From contig JAUVOZ010000128.1 in assembly GCA_030598885.1 (NCBI GenBank), forward strand, positions 1 through 5,848: DNA of 5,848 bases, read 5' to 3'. A program made the translations under genes and the position numbers. The stretch is from Anaerolineae bacterium (GTDB taxonomy: Bacteria; Chloroflexota; Anaerolineae; Anaerolineales; E44-bin32). Of this stretch, positions 1-4,769 are shown piece by piece. Under the pieces are notes generated by a model. The model was not told the origin of the DNA. It saw only the letters and a list, made by a program, of their open reading frames with translations, and searched no databases. Positions within the stretch are counted from its first letter, which is position 1. The number at the start of each line of letters is the position of its first letter.

Positions 1-35
1 ACCGGGGGTTGCGGGTTCGAGTCCTGCCTGGCCTG
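1..35 (+). tRNA. tRNA 3' part, probably tRNA-Trp (5' end outside window)
   Basis: Only the 3' half is present. Positions 1-5 (ACCGG) fit the 3' side of an anticodon stem, 6-10 a five-base variable loop, 11-15 (GCGGG) and 23-27 (CCTGC) the T stem with one G-U pair, and 16-22 (TTCGAGT) the T loop. The 3' acceptor strand is 28-34 (CTGGCCT) and the discriminator is G35. The next bases are CCT, so CCA is not encoded and must be added enzymatically. The anticodon is outside the window. Trp is inferred from G73, from similarity of the ACCGG/TTCGAGT part to bacterial tRNA-Trp, and from the frequent placement of tRNA-Trp just before secE. Confidence 0.75.
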
Positions 36-81
36 CCTGAGCGTAGTGTGACGATGTCTGAGGCCGGCGTCGTTTAATCCT

Positions 82-87
82 AAGGAG
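82..87 (+). promoter_or_regulatory. Ribosome binding site that decides the secE start
   Basis: AAGGAG lies only one base before the ATG at 89 but seven bases before the in-frame GTG at 95. Normal Shine-Dalgarno spacing therefore favours GTG as the start. Confidence 0.7.
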
Positions 88-94
88 AATGAGA

Positions 95-316
95 GTGGCG
101 AAGTCAAGAGCCGCCTCGAGAAAGAAACCGAACGCCATCGTGCGTTTCTTTCGTGAAACGGTGGCAGAGTTAAAAAAAGTTAATTGGCCTACACGCCAGG
201 AGGCAACTCAGCTTACGGTCATTGTGCTGTTGGTAGTGATTGCCATGAGTACGCTCCTTGGTGTGCTGGACTACTTATTCTCTCGCTTGTTTGGATTTAT
301 CGTCGGCTTGGGGTAA
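95..316 (+). CDS. secE: Preprotein translocase subunit SecE
   Basis: SecE is the small essential subunit that clamps SecY in the SecYEG protein-conducting channel of the cytoplasmic membrane. With the GTG start the product has 73 residues, the usual size of single-span bacterial SecE. After a basic N-terminus (KSRAASRKKP) comes the conserved amphipathic segment RETVAELKKVNWPTRQEA, which lies on the membrane surface, then one hydrophobic span (about LTVIVLLVVIAMSTLLGVL) and a short tail. The GTG at 95 is preferred to the ATG at 89 because of ribosome-binding-site spacing; the alternative only adds two residues (MR). It sits between a tRNA and nusG, the classical arrangement, and is probably cotranscribed with nusG 103 bases downstream. 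Confidence 0.95.
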   Translation: MAKSRAASRKKPNAIVRFFRETVAELKKVNWPTRQEATQLTVIVLLVVIAMSTLLGVLDYLFSRLFGFIVGLG

Positions 317-419
317 TGGTGGATCGAATCATCATTGAACGCGGGCAGACGCACTGAGTAAGAAGAACGGACATCGATTAGAAAAGGCGTACACTTGACA
401 ATGAGCGAGACCTATCGCG

Positions 420-1463
420 ATGAGTGAGATGGAAAACGAGCAATCGGAAAAAATAACTCCGCCTGAAATCGAGGCGGATGACACCCATGCTTCGACCGAA
501 GAGGGGATTGTGGACGCGAGTAGCGTGAAAGATGTTGATTTAAGTGAAACGCCGCAGGTGGAAGAGCTGATGGTTGGGGAACAGGTGGAGGATACCCCCA
601 TGATGGAGGAAGGACTACCCGCCTCCGATGATAGTGCAATGGTGGAGGAGCAGACGGGGGCTGAAGAAACAGAGGATACCACCACCGGGGAAGAGGAACT
701 AACCTCTCCAGCTGACGAAGCCATCCTCGAGGAGGAGACTTCGGGTGAAGAAGCGAGTGCAGAAGAGGCGATGGTATTAGGTGCGGCTGAATTCGAATCA
801 AACGAAGAAGCGGTCTTGGATAAGGTGGAGGAGGAGCTTTCACCGTCTGAAGAAGCAAGAGATGTTGAAGAGGCCTCTGTTGCTGATGATGAGTTGCAGG
901 AGCCGGGTCTAGAAGAACCTATTGTCGAGGAAGACGACGATAACCGCCTGTGGTATGTGGTGCATTGCTACTCGGGTTATGAGAACAAAGTTCGACACAA
1001 TCTCGAGCAGCGTATTGAGACCATGGGGATGAAGAATAAAATTTACGACGTCGTCGTTCCCACTGAGGAAGAAATCGAAATCAAGGACGGTAGACGGAGA
1101 ACAGTGGAACGTCGTGTGTTCCCGGGGTACATCCTGGTGCAAATGGTTATGGATGAAGATTCCTGGTATGTGGTACGCAACACACCCGGAGTGACCGGTT
1201 TCGTAGGCATGGGCAACGAACCAACCCCGCTGCGACCGGAGGAAGTAACCAAGATCGTCAAGCGCATGGAGGCTGAAGCACCACGCATTAAAGTAGCCTA
1301 TAAGCCCGGACAGAAGGTGCGCGTCATTGATGGGCCTTTCAACGATTTTATCGGCACTGTGTCAGATATTAATATGGAGCGGGCCAAGGTTCGAGTGATG
1401 GTGTCATTCTTTGGTCGAGAGACGCCGGTAGAGCTTGATTTACTGCAAGTAGAAAAAACTTAA
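420..1463 (+). CDS. nusG: Transcription termination/antitermination factor NusG with a long acidic N-terminal extension
   Basis: NusG binds RNA polymerase through its NGN domain and links it to Rho or ribosomal protein S10 through its KOW domain. The conserved part is residues about 176-347: NGN begins at RLWYVVHCYSGYENKV, continues through RRVFPGYILVQMVM and NTPGVTGFVG, and ends near residue 285; the KOW domain includes KPGQKVRVIDGPFNDFIGTV (295-314). This part has the normal size of about 170 residues. Residues 1-175 are extra: by my count 65 Asp/Glu against four Lys/Arg, with one aromatic residue, so probably disordered. Acidic NusG extensions are known in Actinobacteria. No good Shine-Dalgarno precedes ATG 420; the in-frame ATG at 429 is an alternative. 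The upstream frame closes at 402, so the start cannot lie further out. No credible internal start lies near the NGN boundary, so the extension is likely translated. Confidence 0.96.
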   Translation: MSEMENEQSEKITPPEIEADDTHASTEEGIVDASSVKDVDLSETPQVEELMVGEQVEDTPMMEEGLPASDDSAMVEEQTGAEETEDTTTGEEELTSPADEAILEEETSGEEASAEEAMVLGAAEFESNEEAVLDKVEEELSPSEEARDVEEASVADDELQEPGLEEPIVEEDDDNRLWYVVHCYSGYENKVRHNLEQRIETMGMKNKIYDVVVPTEEEIEIKDGRRRTVERRVFPGYILVQMVMDEDSWYVVRNTPGVTGFVGMGNEPTPLRPEEVTKIVKRMEAEAPRIKVAYKPGQKVRVIDGPFNDFIGTVSDINMERAKVRVMVSFFGRETPVELDLLQVEKT

Positions 1464-1488
1464 GCGAGGGCGAACGACTTTCGTCCAC

Positions 1489-1523
1489 GTGGGAGGGTGT
1501 ATCCATGCACCCGCAAACACCAC
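1489..1523 (+). promoter_or_regulatory. L1-binding mRNA element before rplK (23S rRNA mimic)
   Basis: The RNA folds as a lower helix GTGG 1489-1492 with CCAC 1520-1523, an asymmetric internal loop (GA on the 5' side, seven bases 1513-1519 on the 3' side), and an upper helix GGGTG 1495-1499 with CACCC 1508-1512, extendable by two pairs. GUGGGAGG opposite CCAC with an asymmetric loop is the signature of the L1 site on 23S rRNA (helix 76-77 region, L1 stalk). Surplus L1 is known to bind such mRNA copies and repress translation of the L11-L1 genes. The element ends directly before the rplK ribosome binding site (1524-1531). A second hairpin (GGGCGAA 1468-1474 with TTCGTCC 1480-1486) sits two bases upstream and could stack on it. 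The fold is read by eye. Confidence 0.75.
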
Positions 1524-1538
1524 AGAAGGAGCGGACTT

Positions 1539-1964
1539 GTGGCAAAGAAGTTGAAGACAGTGATAAAACTACAGATCGGAGCAGGGAAGGCCAACCCTGC
1601 ACCGCCAATTGGTCCAGCTTTGGCTCCGCATGGGATCAACCTGATGGCCTTCTGCAAAGAATACAACGCGCGTACTTCTAGTAAAACCGGCGACATTATC
1701 CCAGCCGAGATCAGCATCTACACCGATGGGTCCTTCACATTTGTCTTAAAAACTCCGCCAACCGCGGTCTTACTACGCAAGGCAGCTGGTGTGGAGAAGG
1801 GCTCGGCCGAGCCCAATCGCGAGAAGGTAGGTAATGTAACCCGGGATCAGATCCAAGAGATCGCGGAGATCAAGATGAAGGATCTCAACGCCATCGACAT
1901 CGAAGGCGCTATTAGACAGATCGAAGGTACCGCGCGTAATATGGGGATTGTGGTTGAAGATTAA
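1539..1964 (+). CDS. rplK: Large ribosomal subunit protein uL11 (L11)
   Basis: L11 binds the GTPase-associated centre of 23S rRNA at the base of the L7/L12 stalk and takes part in factor-dependent GTP hydrolysis. The product has 141 residues, the normal length. The N-terminal domain carries the conserved proline-rich loop GKANPAPPIGPALAPHGINL (17-36) and the C-terminal rRNA-binding domain includes KVGNVTRDQIQEIAEIKMKD (96-115). The GTG at 1539 is chosen because AGAAGGAG (1524-1531) lies seven bases upstream and the protein then begins MAKKLKTVIKLQIGAGK as in the family; the frame stays open upstream to 1497, but that part is the L1-binding leader. It lies 75 bases after nusG and 54 before rplA. 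Confidence 0.97.
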   Translation: MAKKLKTVIKLQIGAGKANPAPPIGPALAPHGINLMAFCKEYNARTSSKTGDIIPAEISIYTDGSFTFVLKTPPTAVLLRKAAGVEKGSAEPNREKVGNVTRDQIQEIAEIKMKDLNAIDIEGAIRQIEGTARNMGIVVED

Positions 1965-1970
1965 GAATTT

Positions 1971-2007
1971 GTGGGAGGGTTGGCTCAGACCAGCCCGTTT
2001 GTACCAC
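1971..2007 (+). promoter_or_regulatory. Second L1-binding mRNA element, before rplA
   Basis: The design is that of the element before rplK: lower helix GTGG 1971-1974 with CCAC 2004-2007, internal loop of GA on one side and seven bases (1997-2003) on the other, upper helix GGGTTGG 1977-1983 with CCAGCCC 1990-1996 (seven pairs, one G-U) and a six-base loop. The 3' side ends in GTACCAC, close to the UACCAC of 23S rRNA. It lies six bases after the rplK stop codon and directly before AGGAG (2009-2013) of rplA, so L1 binding would hide its own translation start. The upper helix differs in sequence from the rplK element while the pairing is kept, which points to selection on the structure. Confidence 0.75.
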
Positions 2008-2018
2008 CAGGAGTAAAG

Positions 2019-2723
2019 ATGGCAAAGCACGGAAAGAAATATCGTGAGGCAGCAGCGATAATTGACCGCTCCATTCTATACCCGCCGATGGAGGCTCTAC
2101 GTTTGGCTCAGGAGACCTCATTCACCCGATTTGATGGCACGATTGAACTTCACATCCGCCTGGGGGTAGATCCACGGCACGCGGATCAACAAGTACGAGA
2201 TACGGTTATGTTGCCTCATGGTCTTGGTAAGAATGTGCGGGTTCTGGCCTTCGCTGAAGGCGACGCTGCTCGCATAGCCCAGAACGCCGGAGCAGATTAT
2301 ATTGCAGATGACGAAGTAGTCGAGCGTATCAAAGGTGGTTGGGTGGAGTTTGACGCATCGGTAGCGACACCGAGCATGATGAGTAAGGTTGGCCGACTGG
2401 GAAAGATCCTCGGTCCGCGAGGGTTGATGCCCAATCCGAAAGCCGGCACTGTGGTTCAAGAGGATGACCTGCCTCGGGTGATCAAGGAATTAAAAGCGGG
2501 ACGAGTTGAATTCCGCATCGATCGTACAGCAAACCTGCATATACCAATCGGGAAAGCTTCATTTGAAACTCAAAAGCTCTATGAGAATATGGCAGCCTTG
2601 ATGGAATCGATTATAAAAGCCAGACCACCTTCCGCTAAGGGTGCCTTCATCCGCAAGGTAACTTTGACGAGCACCATGGGACCTGGGATTTGGGTTGATC
2701 CAAATGCCGCCCAGGCGATGTGA
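2019..2723 (+). CDS. rplA: Large ribosomal subunit protein uL1 (L1)
   Basis: L1 forms the mobile L1 stalk that guides deacylated tRNA out of the E site, and in many bacteria it is also the repressor of its own operon. The product has 234 residues, typical for the family (about 230). The hallmark GRLGKILGPRGLMPNP is at residues 125-140, and the RNA-binding face includes GTIELHIRLGVDPRHADQQVR near 40-60. ATG 2019 is chosen for AGGAG at 2009-2013 and the family start MAKHGKKY; the longer open frame from 1971 is the regulatory hairpin. The gene follows rplK after 54 bases and is separated from rplJ by a 214-base leader, so rplJ and rplL can be regulated separately. Confidence 0.97.
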   Translation: MAKHGKKYREAAAIIDRSILYPPMEALRLAQETSFTRFDGTIELHIRLGVDPRHADQQVRDTVMLPHGLGKNVRVLAFAEGDAARIAQNAGADYIADDEVVERIKGGWVEFDASVATPSMMSKVGRLGKILGPRGLMPNPKAGTVVQEDDLPRVIKELKAGRVEFRIDRTANLHIPIGKASFETQKLYENMAALMESIIKARPPSAKGAFIRKVTLTSTMGPGIWVDPNAAQAM

Positions 2724-2751
2724 TGGAGGATTGATTCTATATTAGTTCGAC

Positions 2752-2779
2752 TCCGGTTGTTTTAGCCGGAATTAAAACA
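2752..2779 (+). other. Two overlapping, mutually exclusive hairpins at the start of the rplJ leader
   Basis: TCCGGTT 2752-2758 can pair with AGCCGGA 2764-2770 (seven pairs, one G-U, loop GTTTT). TGTTTTA 2758-2764 can pair perfectly with TAAAACA 2773-2779 (seven pairs, eight-base loop). The two share bases 2758-2764 and cannot coexist; the GC-rich one should win. Neither is followed by a U tract, so neither looks like a terminator. Function unknown. Confidence 0.4.
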
Positions 2780-2870
2780 TGCTTTGCCAGAGACAGTAGG
2801 CGCCTTGTACTTCTTGGGGCTTAATTCCCTGCCGAGGTGGAGACCAGCGGATGAGAATCCGCGACGGATT
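2780..2870 (+). promoter_or_regulatory. Ribosomal protein L10 leader (autoregulatory RNA)
   Basis: This leader type binds the L10-L12 complex and feeds back on rplJ-rplL. The signature is clear: GAGACAG (2790-2796) leading into GTAGG 2796-2800, which pairs with CCTGC 2828-2832 (one G-U), an inner stem GCCT 2802-2805 with GGGC 2817-2820, the single-stranded CTTAATTC, and the conserved CCGAGG 2832-2837. GCC 2786-2788 opposite GGT 2836-2838 with the AGAGACA/CGA asymmetry gives the expected kink-turn. A further hairpin, GCGGAT 2847-2852 with ATCCGC 2857-2862 and a GAGA tetraloop, follows; ATCCG 2857-2861 could alternatively pair with CGGAT 2865-2869. It works together with the attenuator just downstream. 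Confidence 0.85.
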
Positions 2871-2875
2871 GAACG

Positions 2876-2916
2876 AGTCTTTGCTACGGGATCCTGGCCA
2901 AAGCAAAGACTTTTTT
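2876..2916 (+). terminator. Intrinsic attenuator in the rplJ leader
   Basis: AGTCTTTGCT 2876-2885 pairs perfectly with AGCAAAGACT 2902-2911 around a 16-base loop, followed by T6 (2911-2916), 21 bases before the rplJ start. Its 5' arm GTCTTTG (2877-2883) can instead pair with CAGAGAC (2788-2794, one G-U), and its 3' arm region CAAAGCA (2899-2905) with TGCTTTG (2780-2786). Either alternative breaks the terminator. Since 2786-2794 belong to the L10 kink-turn, binding of L10-L12 should free the terminator arms and stop transcription. The last step is inference. Confidence 0.85.
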
Positions 2917-2937
2917 ACTGGAAGGAGGTGAGAGAAA

Positions 2938-3468
2938 TTGGCAGTCTCAAAAGAGCGTAAGAAAGCTTTAGTGGTGCAATACCAGGAGTTGCTTAGAAGC
3001 AGTGATGCGTTAGTGATGACAGCTTACTCCGGTTTGAGCGTAAAAGAACTCGAAGGCTTGCGCCACAAGATCCGGGAGGTCGGTGGTGAGTTCCATATTG
3101 TTAAGAACAATTTAGCCAAACGAGCTTTTGCCGAGGTTGGTGTACCCTTGCCTGAGGGGGTTCTGGTAGGTCCAACCGCGATAGGTTTTGCCTCCGAGGA
3201 TGTGCTGGGGGTGGCGAAGGCTATAGTCGATCTTTCCCGGCAAACGGACTTCATCCAGGTCAAAGGGGCAGTAATCAACGGTGTGATCTACGACAAAATG
3301 CAGGTTACACGGTTGGCTGGATTGCCGCCGTTACCGATGGTGCAGGCGCAATTGCTAAGCATGATCCAAGCACCGGCCAGTCATGTCGCCAGGGTTTTGG
3401 TTGGCTCGATAAGGCAAGTGGTCAGTGTGTTGAAAGCGTACTCGGAAACCGAGGTCGCCGTGGCATGA
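2938..3468 (+). CDS. rplJ: Large ribosomal subunit protein uL10 (L10)
   Basis: L10 anchors the L7/L12 dimers to 23S rRNA, forming the factor-recruiting stalk. The product has 176 residues, within the family range. It begins MAVSKERKKALVVQYQELL and contains the conserved YSGLSVKELEGLR (about 35-47) and the FHIVKNNLAKRA segment (about 62-73); the C-terminal helix ending RQVVSVLKAYSETE is the L12 docking helix. The start is TTG, supported by a very strong ribosome binding site AAGGAGGTGA (2922-2931; nine bases between AGGAGG and TTG) and by family alignment. No ATG is available in this position. It is preceded by an L10 leader and attenuator and followed by rplL after 80 bases. Confidence 0.96.
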   Translation: MAVSKERKKALVVQYQELLRSSDALVMTAYSGLSVKELEGLRHKIREVGGEFHIVKNNLAKRAFAEVGVPLPEGVLVGPTAIGFASEDVLGVAKAIVDLSRQTDFIQVKGAVINGVIYDKMQVTRLAGLPPLPMVQAQLLSMIQAPASHVARVLVGSIRQVVSVLKAYSETEVAVA

Positions 3469-3548
3469 GTTGCCGATTAAGACCCTATGATCCACACTGA
3501 ATTGTATGGGTGAATGAAATATGAGTTGATATAAGGAGAATAATATCG

Positions 3549-3923
3549 ATGGCAGATCTAAAAAAACTAGCCAAGGAACTAAGTAAGCTAACCGTTCTCG
3601 AAGCAGCCGAACTGACCAAGATGCTTGAGGAGGAATGGGGCGTTTCGGCAGCCGCTCCGGTGGCCGTAGCAGCCGCTTCGGGTATGGCCGCGGTTGAAGA
3701 AGTTGAGGAGAAGACCGAGTACGACGTCATACTCCAGGATGTCGGTCCGAAGAAGATCGATGTAATCAAAGCTGTTCGTCAGATCACACAGCTTGGCTTG
3801 AAAGACGCGAAGGACTTAACGGAAACAGCGGGAGCCAAGATCCTCGAACAAGCGGGCAAAGAAGCTGCCCAGGACGCGAAGAGCAAGCTCGAGACGGCTG
3901 GCGCGACGGTTGAACTTGCCTGA
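3549..3923 (+). CDS. rplL: Large ribosomal subunit protein bL12 (L7/L12)
   Basis: L7/L12 is the multicopy, dimeric stalk protein that recruits translation GTPases. The product has 124 residues, the usual size. The N-terminal dimerisation and L10-binding helices (about 1-32, LAKELSKLTVLEAAELTKML) are followed by the Ala/Val-rich hinge (about 33-52, SAAAPVAVAAASGMAAVEEV) and the C-terminal factor-binding domain with KIDVIKAVRQITQLGLKDAKDL (about 70-91). After this the sequence TETAGAKILEQAGKE departs a little from the common VE-APK-V-EGV pattern, but the fold-determining residues are kept. AAGGAG at 3533-3538 lies ten bases before the ATG. It is the last gene of the cluster; rpoB does not follow. 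Confidence 0.97.
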   Translation: MADLKKLAKELSKLTVLEAAELTKMLEEEWGVSAAAPVAVAAASGMAAVEEVEEKTEYDVILQDVGPKKIDVIKAVRQITQLGLKDAKDLTETAGAKILEQAGKEAAQDAKSKLETAGATVELA

Positions 3924-3941
3924 GAAAGGTGGCGACTTCAC

Positions 3942-3974
3942 TATTGGAGCCGTTGAATTACCACGGCTCCAATA
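3942..3974. terminator. Perfect hairpin between convergent genes, possible bidirectional terminator without U tract
   Basis: TATTGGAGCCGT 3942-3953 and ACGGCTCCAATA 3963-3974 form 12 uninterrupted pairs around a nine-base loop. The hairpin lies 18 bases after the rplL stop codon and six bases beyond the stop of the leftward gene, the right place to end both transcripts. On neither strand does a T run follow the stem; the A5 at 3974-3978 puts a T run before the stem on the - strand. It may be a U-less terminator, an RNA 3'-end stabiliser, or both. Confidence 0.55.
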
Positions 3975-3980
3975 AAAACC

Positions 3981-4766
3981 TTATTGATCTACATGCTCAA
4001 GAGCGGCTGAAGCTAGCTTACAAAGCCTGTCGCCGCCTGCGGTAAGCCAAGCATCCAGCTGTATGCTTGAAGATTTGCCCCGACGGACATCCTCAAGAAT
4101 CCCCGTGCCCCAATGGACATAGCGACGAGTCTCCTCTGGCCAGGTATCAGGACTGCGCTCAATGACACCATGCCCCCCATTGTAGCCAGCAAGAGCTAGG
4201 TCAATTCGACCATTAGATATCTCAAGTGATCGAGCCAAATAAGCGAGTCCCCGATTGGCGTTGGTGTAGGGGTCGAGTGGGTCCTCATCTTCAGTGAAGT
4301 GGAAAGGCATCACCTGGAAAAGGCCCAGCGCGCCGGCTGAGGAATGTATGCTCGGATGACCACAGGATTCGATTTGCATCACTACCGCGATCAAATCCGA
4401 ATCTAATTCGTGTTCAGAAGCCCAGCGAGTAATATCGTCAGACCATTGTTGGACTTGAGGAGTGAAGGCGGGTGAGATCCTGGTTACGCCGAGCATGCCT
4501 GAAGGATGAATTTGGTTAGAGACCTGTTGGTTATCCATGGTGGATGAGGAGTCCAGGCTACTCCCGCTCCAGCGGGTAAGATCAACCAATCTGGGTCGTA
4601 AAGCCAACCAGGACCTAAGCGAAGCTAACGCCAGGAGAACTATCAAGAACGTGGGGACCAATACCGCAGGAGTGGGTCTGGCGACCATCCAGGGAGGAGA
4701 TTGTTGGGAGGTTGCCGATGGACGGTCGCCAGGGCTGAGAAGGGAAAAGTAGCGCGTTCGGTGCAT
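3981..4766 (-). CDS. Membrane-anchored SLT-type lytic transglycosylase
   Basis: Enzymes of this family cleave the MurNAc-GlcNAc bond of peptidoglycan with formation of 1,6-anhydroMurNAc, outside the cytoplasmic membrane. The product has 261 residues. A basic N-terminus is followed by one membrane span (about 33-51, VLVPTFLIVLLALASL), a Ser-rich linker, and the SLT domain from about 105 to 225. The motifs are in order: VVMQIESCG with catalytic Glu133, SSAGALGLFQVMP (142-154), NANRGLAYLARSL (169-181), ALAGYNGGHGVI (191-202) and ETRRYVHWG (212-220). Cys135 and Cys249 could form a disulfide. The start at 4766 follows the upstream stop codon by three bases, implying translational coupling; the only nearby ribosome-binding-like sequence is weak. 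Met27 is an alternative start but has no ribosome binding site. Housekeeping wall remodelling, or local wall opening for a secretion or conjugation apparatus, are both possible. Confidence 0.9.
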   Translation of the reverse strand: MHRTRYFSLLSPGDRPSATSQQSPPWMVARPTPAVLVPTFLIVLLALASLRSWLALRPRLVDLTRWSGSSLDSSSTMDNQQVSNQIHPSGMLGVTRISPAFTPQVQQWSDDITRWASEHELDSDLIAVVMQIESCGHPSIHSSAGALGLFQVMPFHFTEDEDPLDPYTNANRGLAYLARSLEISNGRIDLALAGYNGGHGVIERSPDTWPEETRRYVHWGTGILEDVRRGKSSSIQLDAWLTAGGDRLCKLASAALEHVDQ

Positions 4767-4769
4767 CGC

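Noticed and set aside
50..74. GACG/CGTC hairpin between the tRNA and secE as a terminator
   Set aside because: The stem is only four pairs with a long loop and no real T run.
335..364. TTGAAC with TAAGAA at 18 bp as a nusG promoter
   Set aside because: The -10 matches only three of six consensus bases and spacing is at the limit; not supportable.
395..423. TTGACA before nusG as a -35 promoter box
   Set aside because: No -10-like hexamer lies 16-18 bp downstream (the sequence there is GC-rich around CGCGATG), so the match is probably chance.
412..858. Long reverse-strand open frames across the nusG acidic region (332-724 and 412-858)
   Set aside because: Their Ser- or Pro/Leu-rich products are mirror images of the Glu-rich forward codons and have no start signal or domain.
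2738..2743. TATATT as a -10 box for an internal rplJ promoter
   Set aside because: No recognisable -35 box lies at the proper distance; the leader may simply be transcribed from upstream.
3502..3535. Extra promoter for rplL (TTGTAT and TATAAG)
   Set aside because: The spacer would be about 22 bp, too long for a normal promoter.
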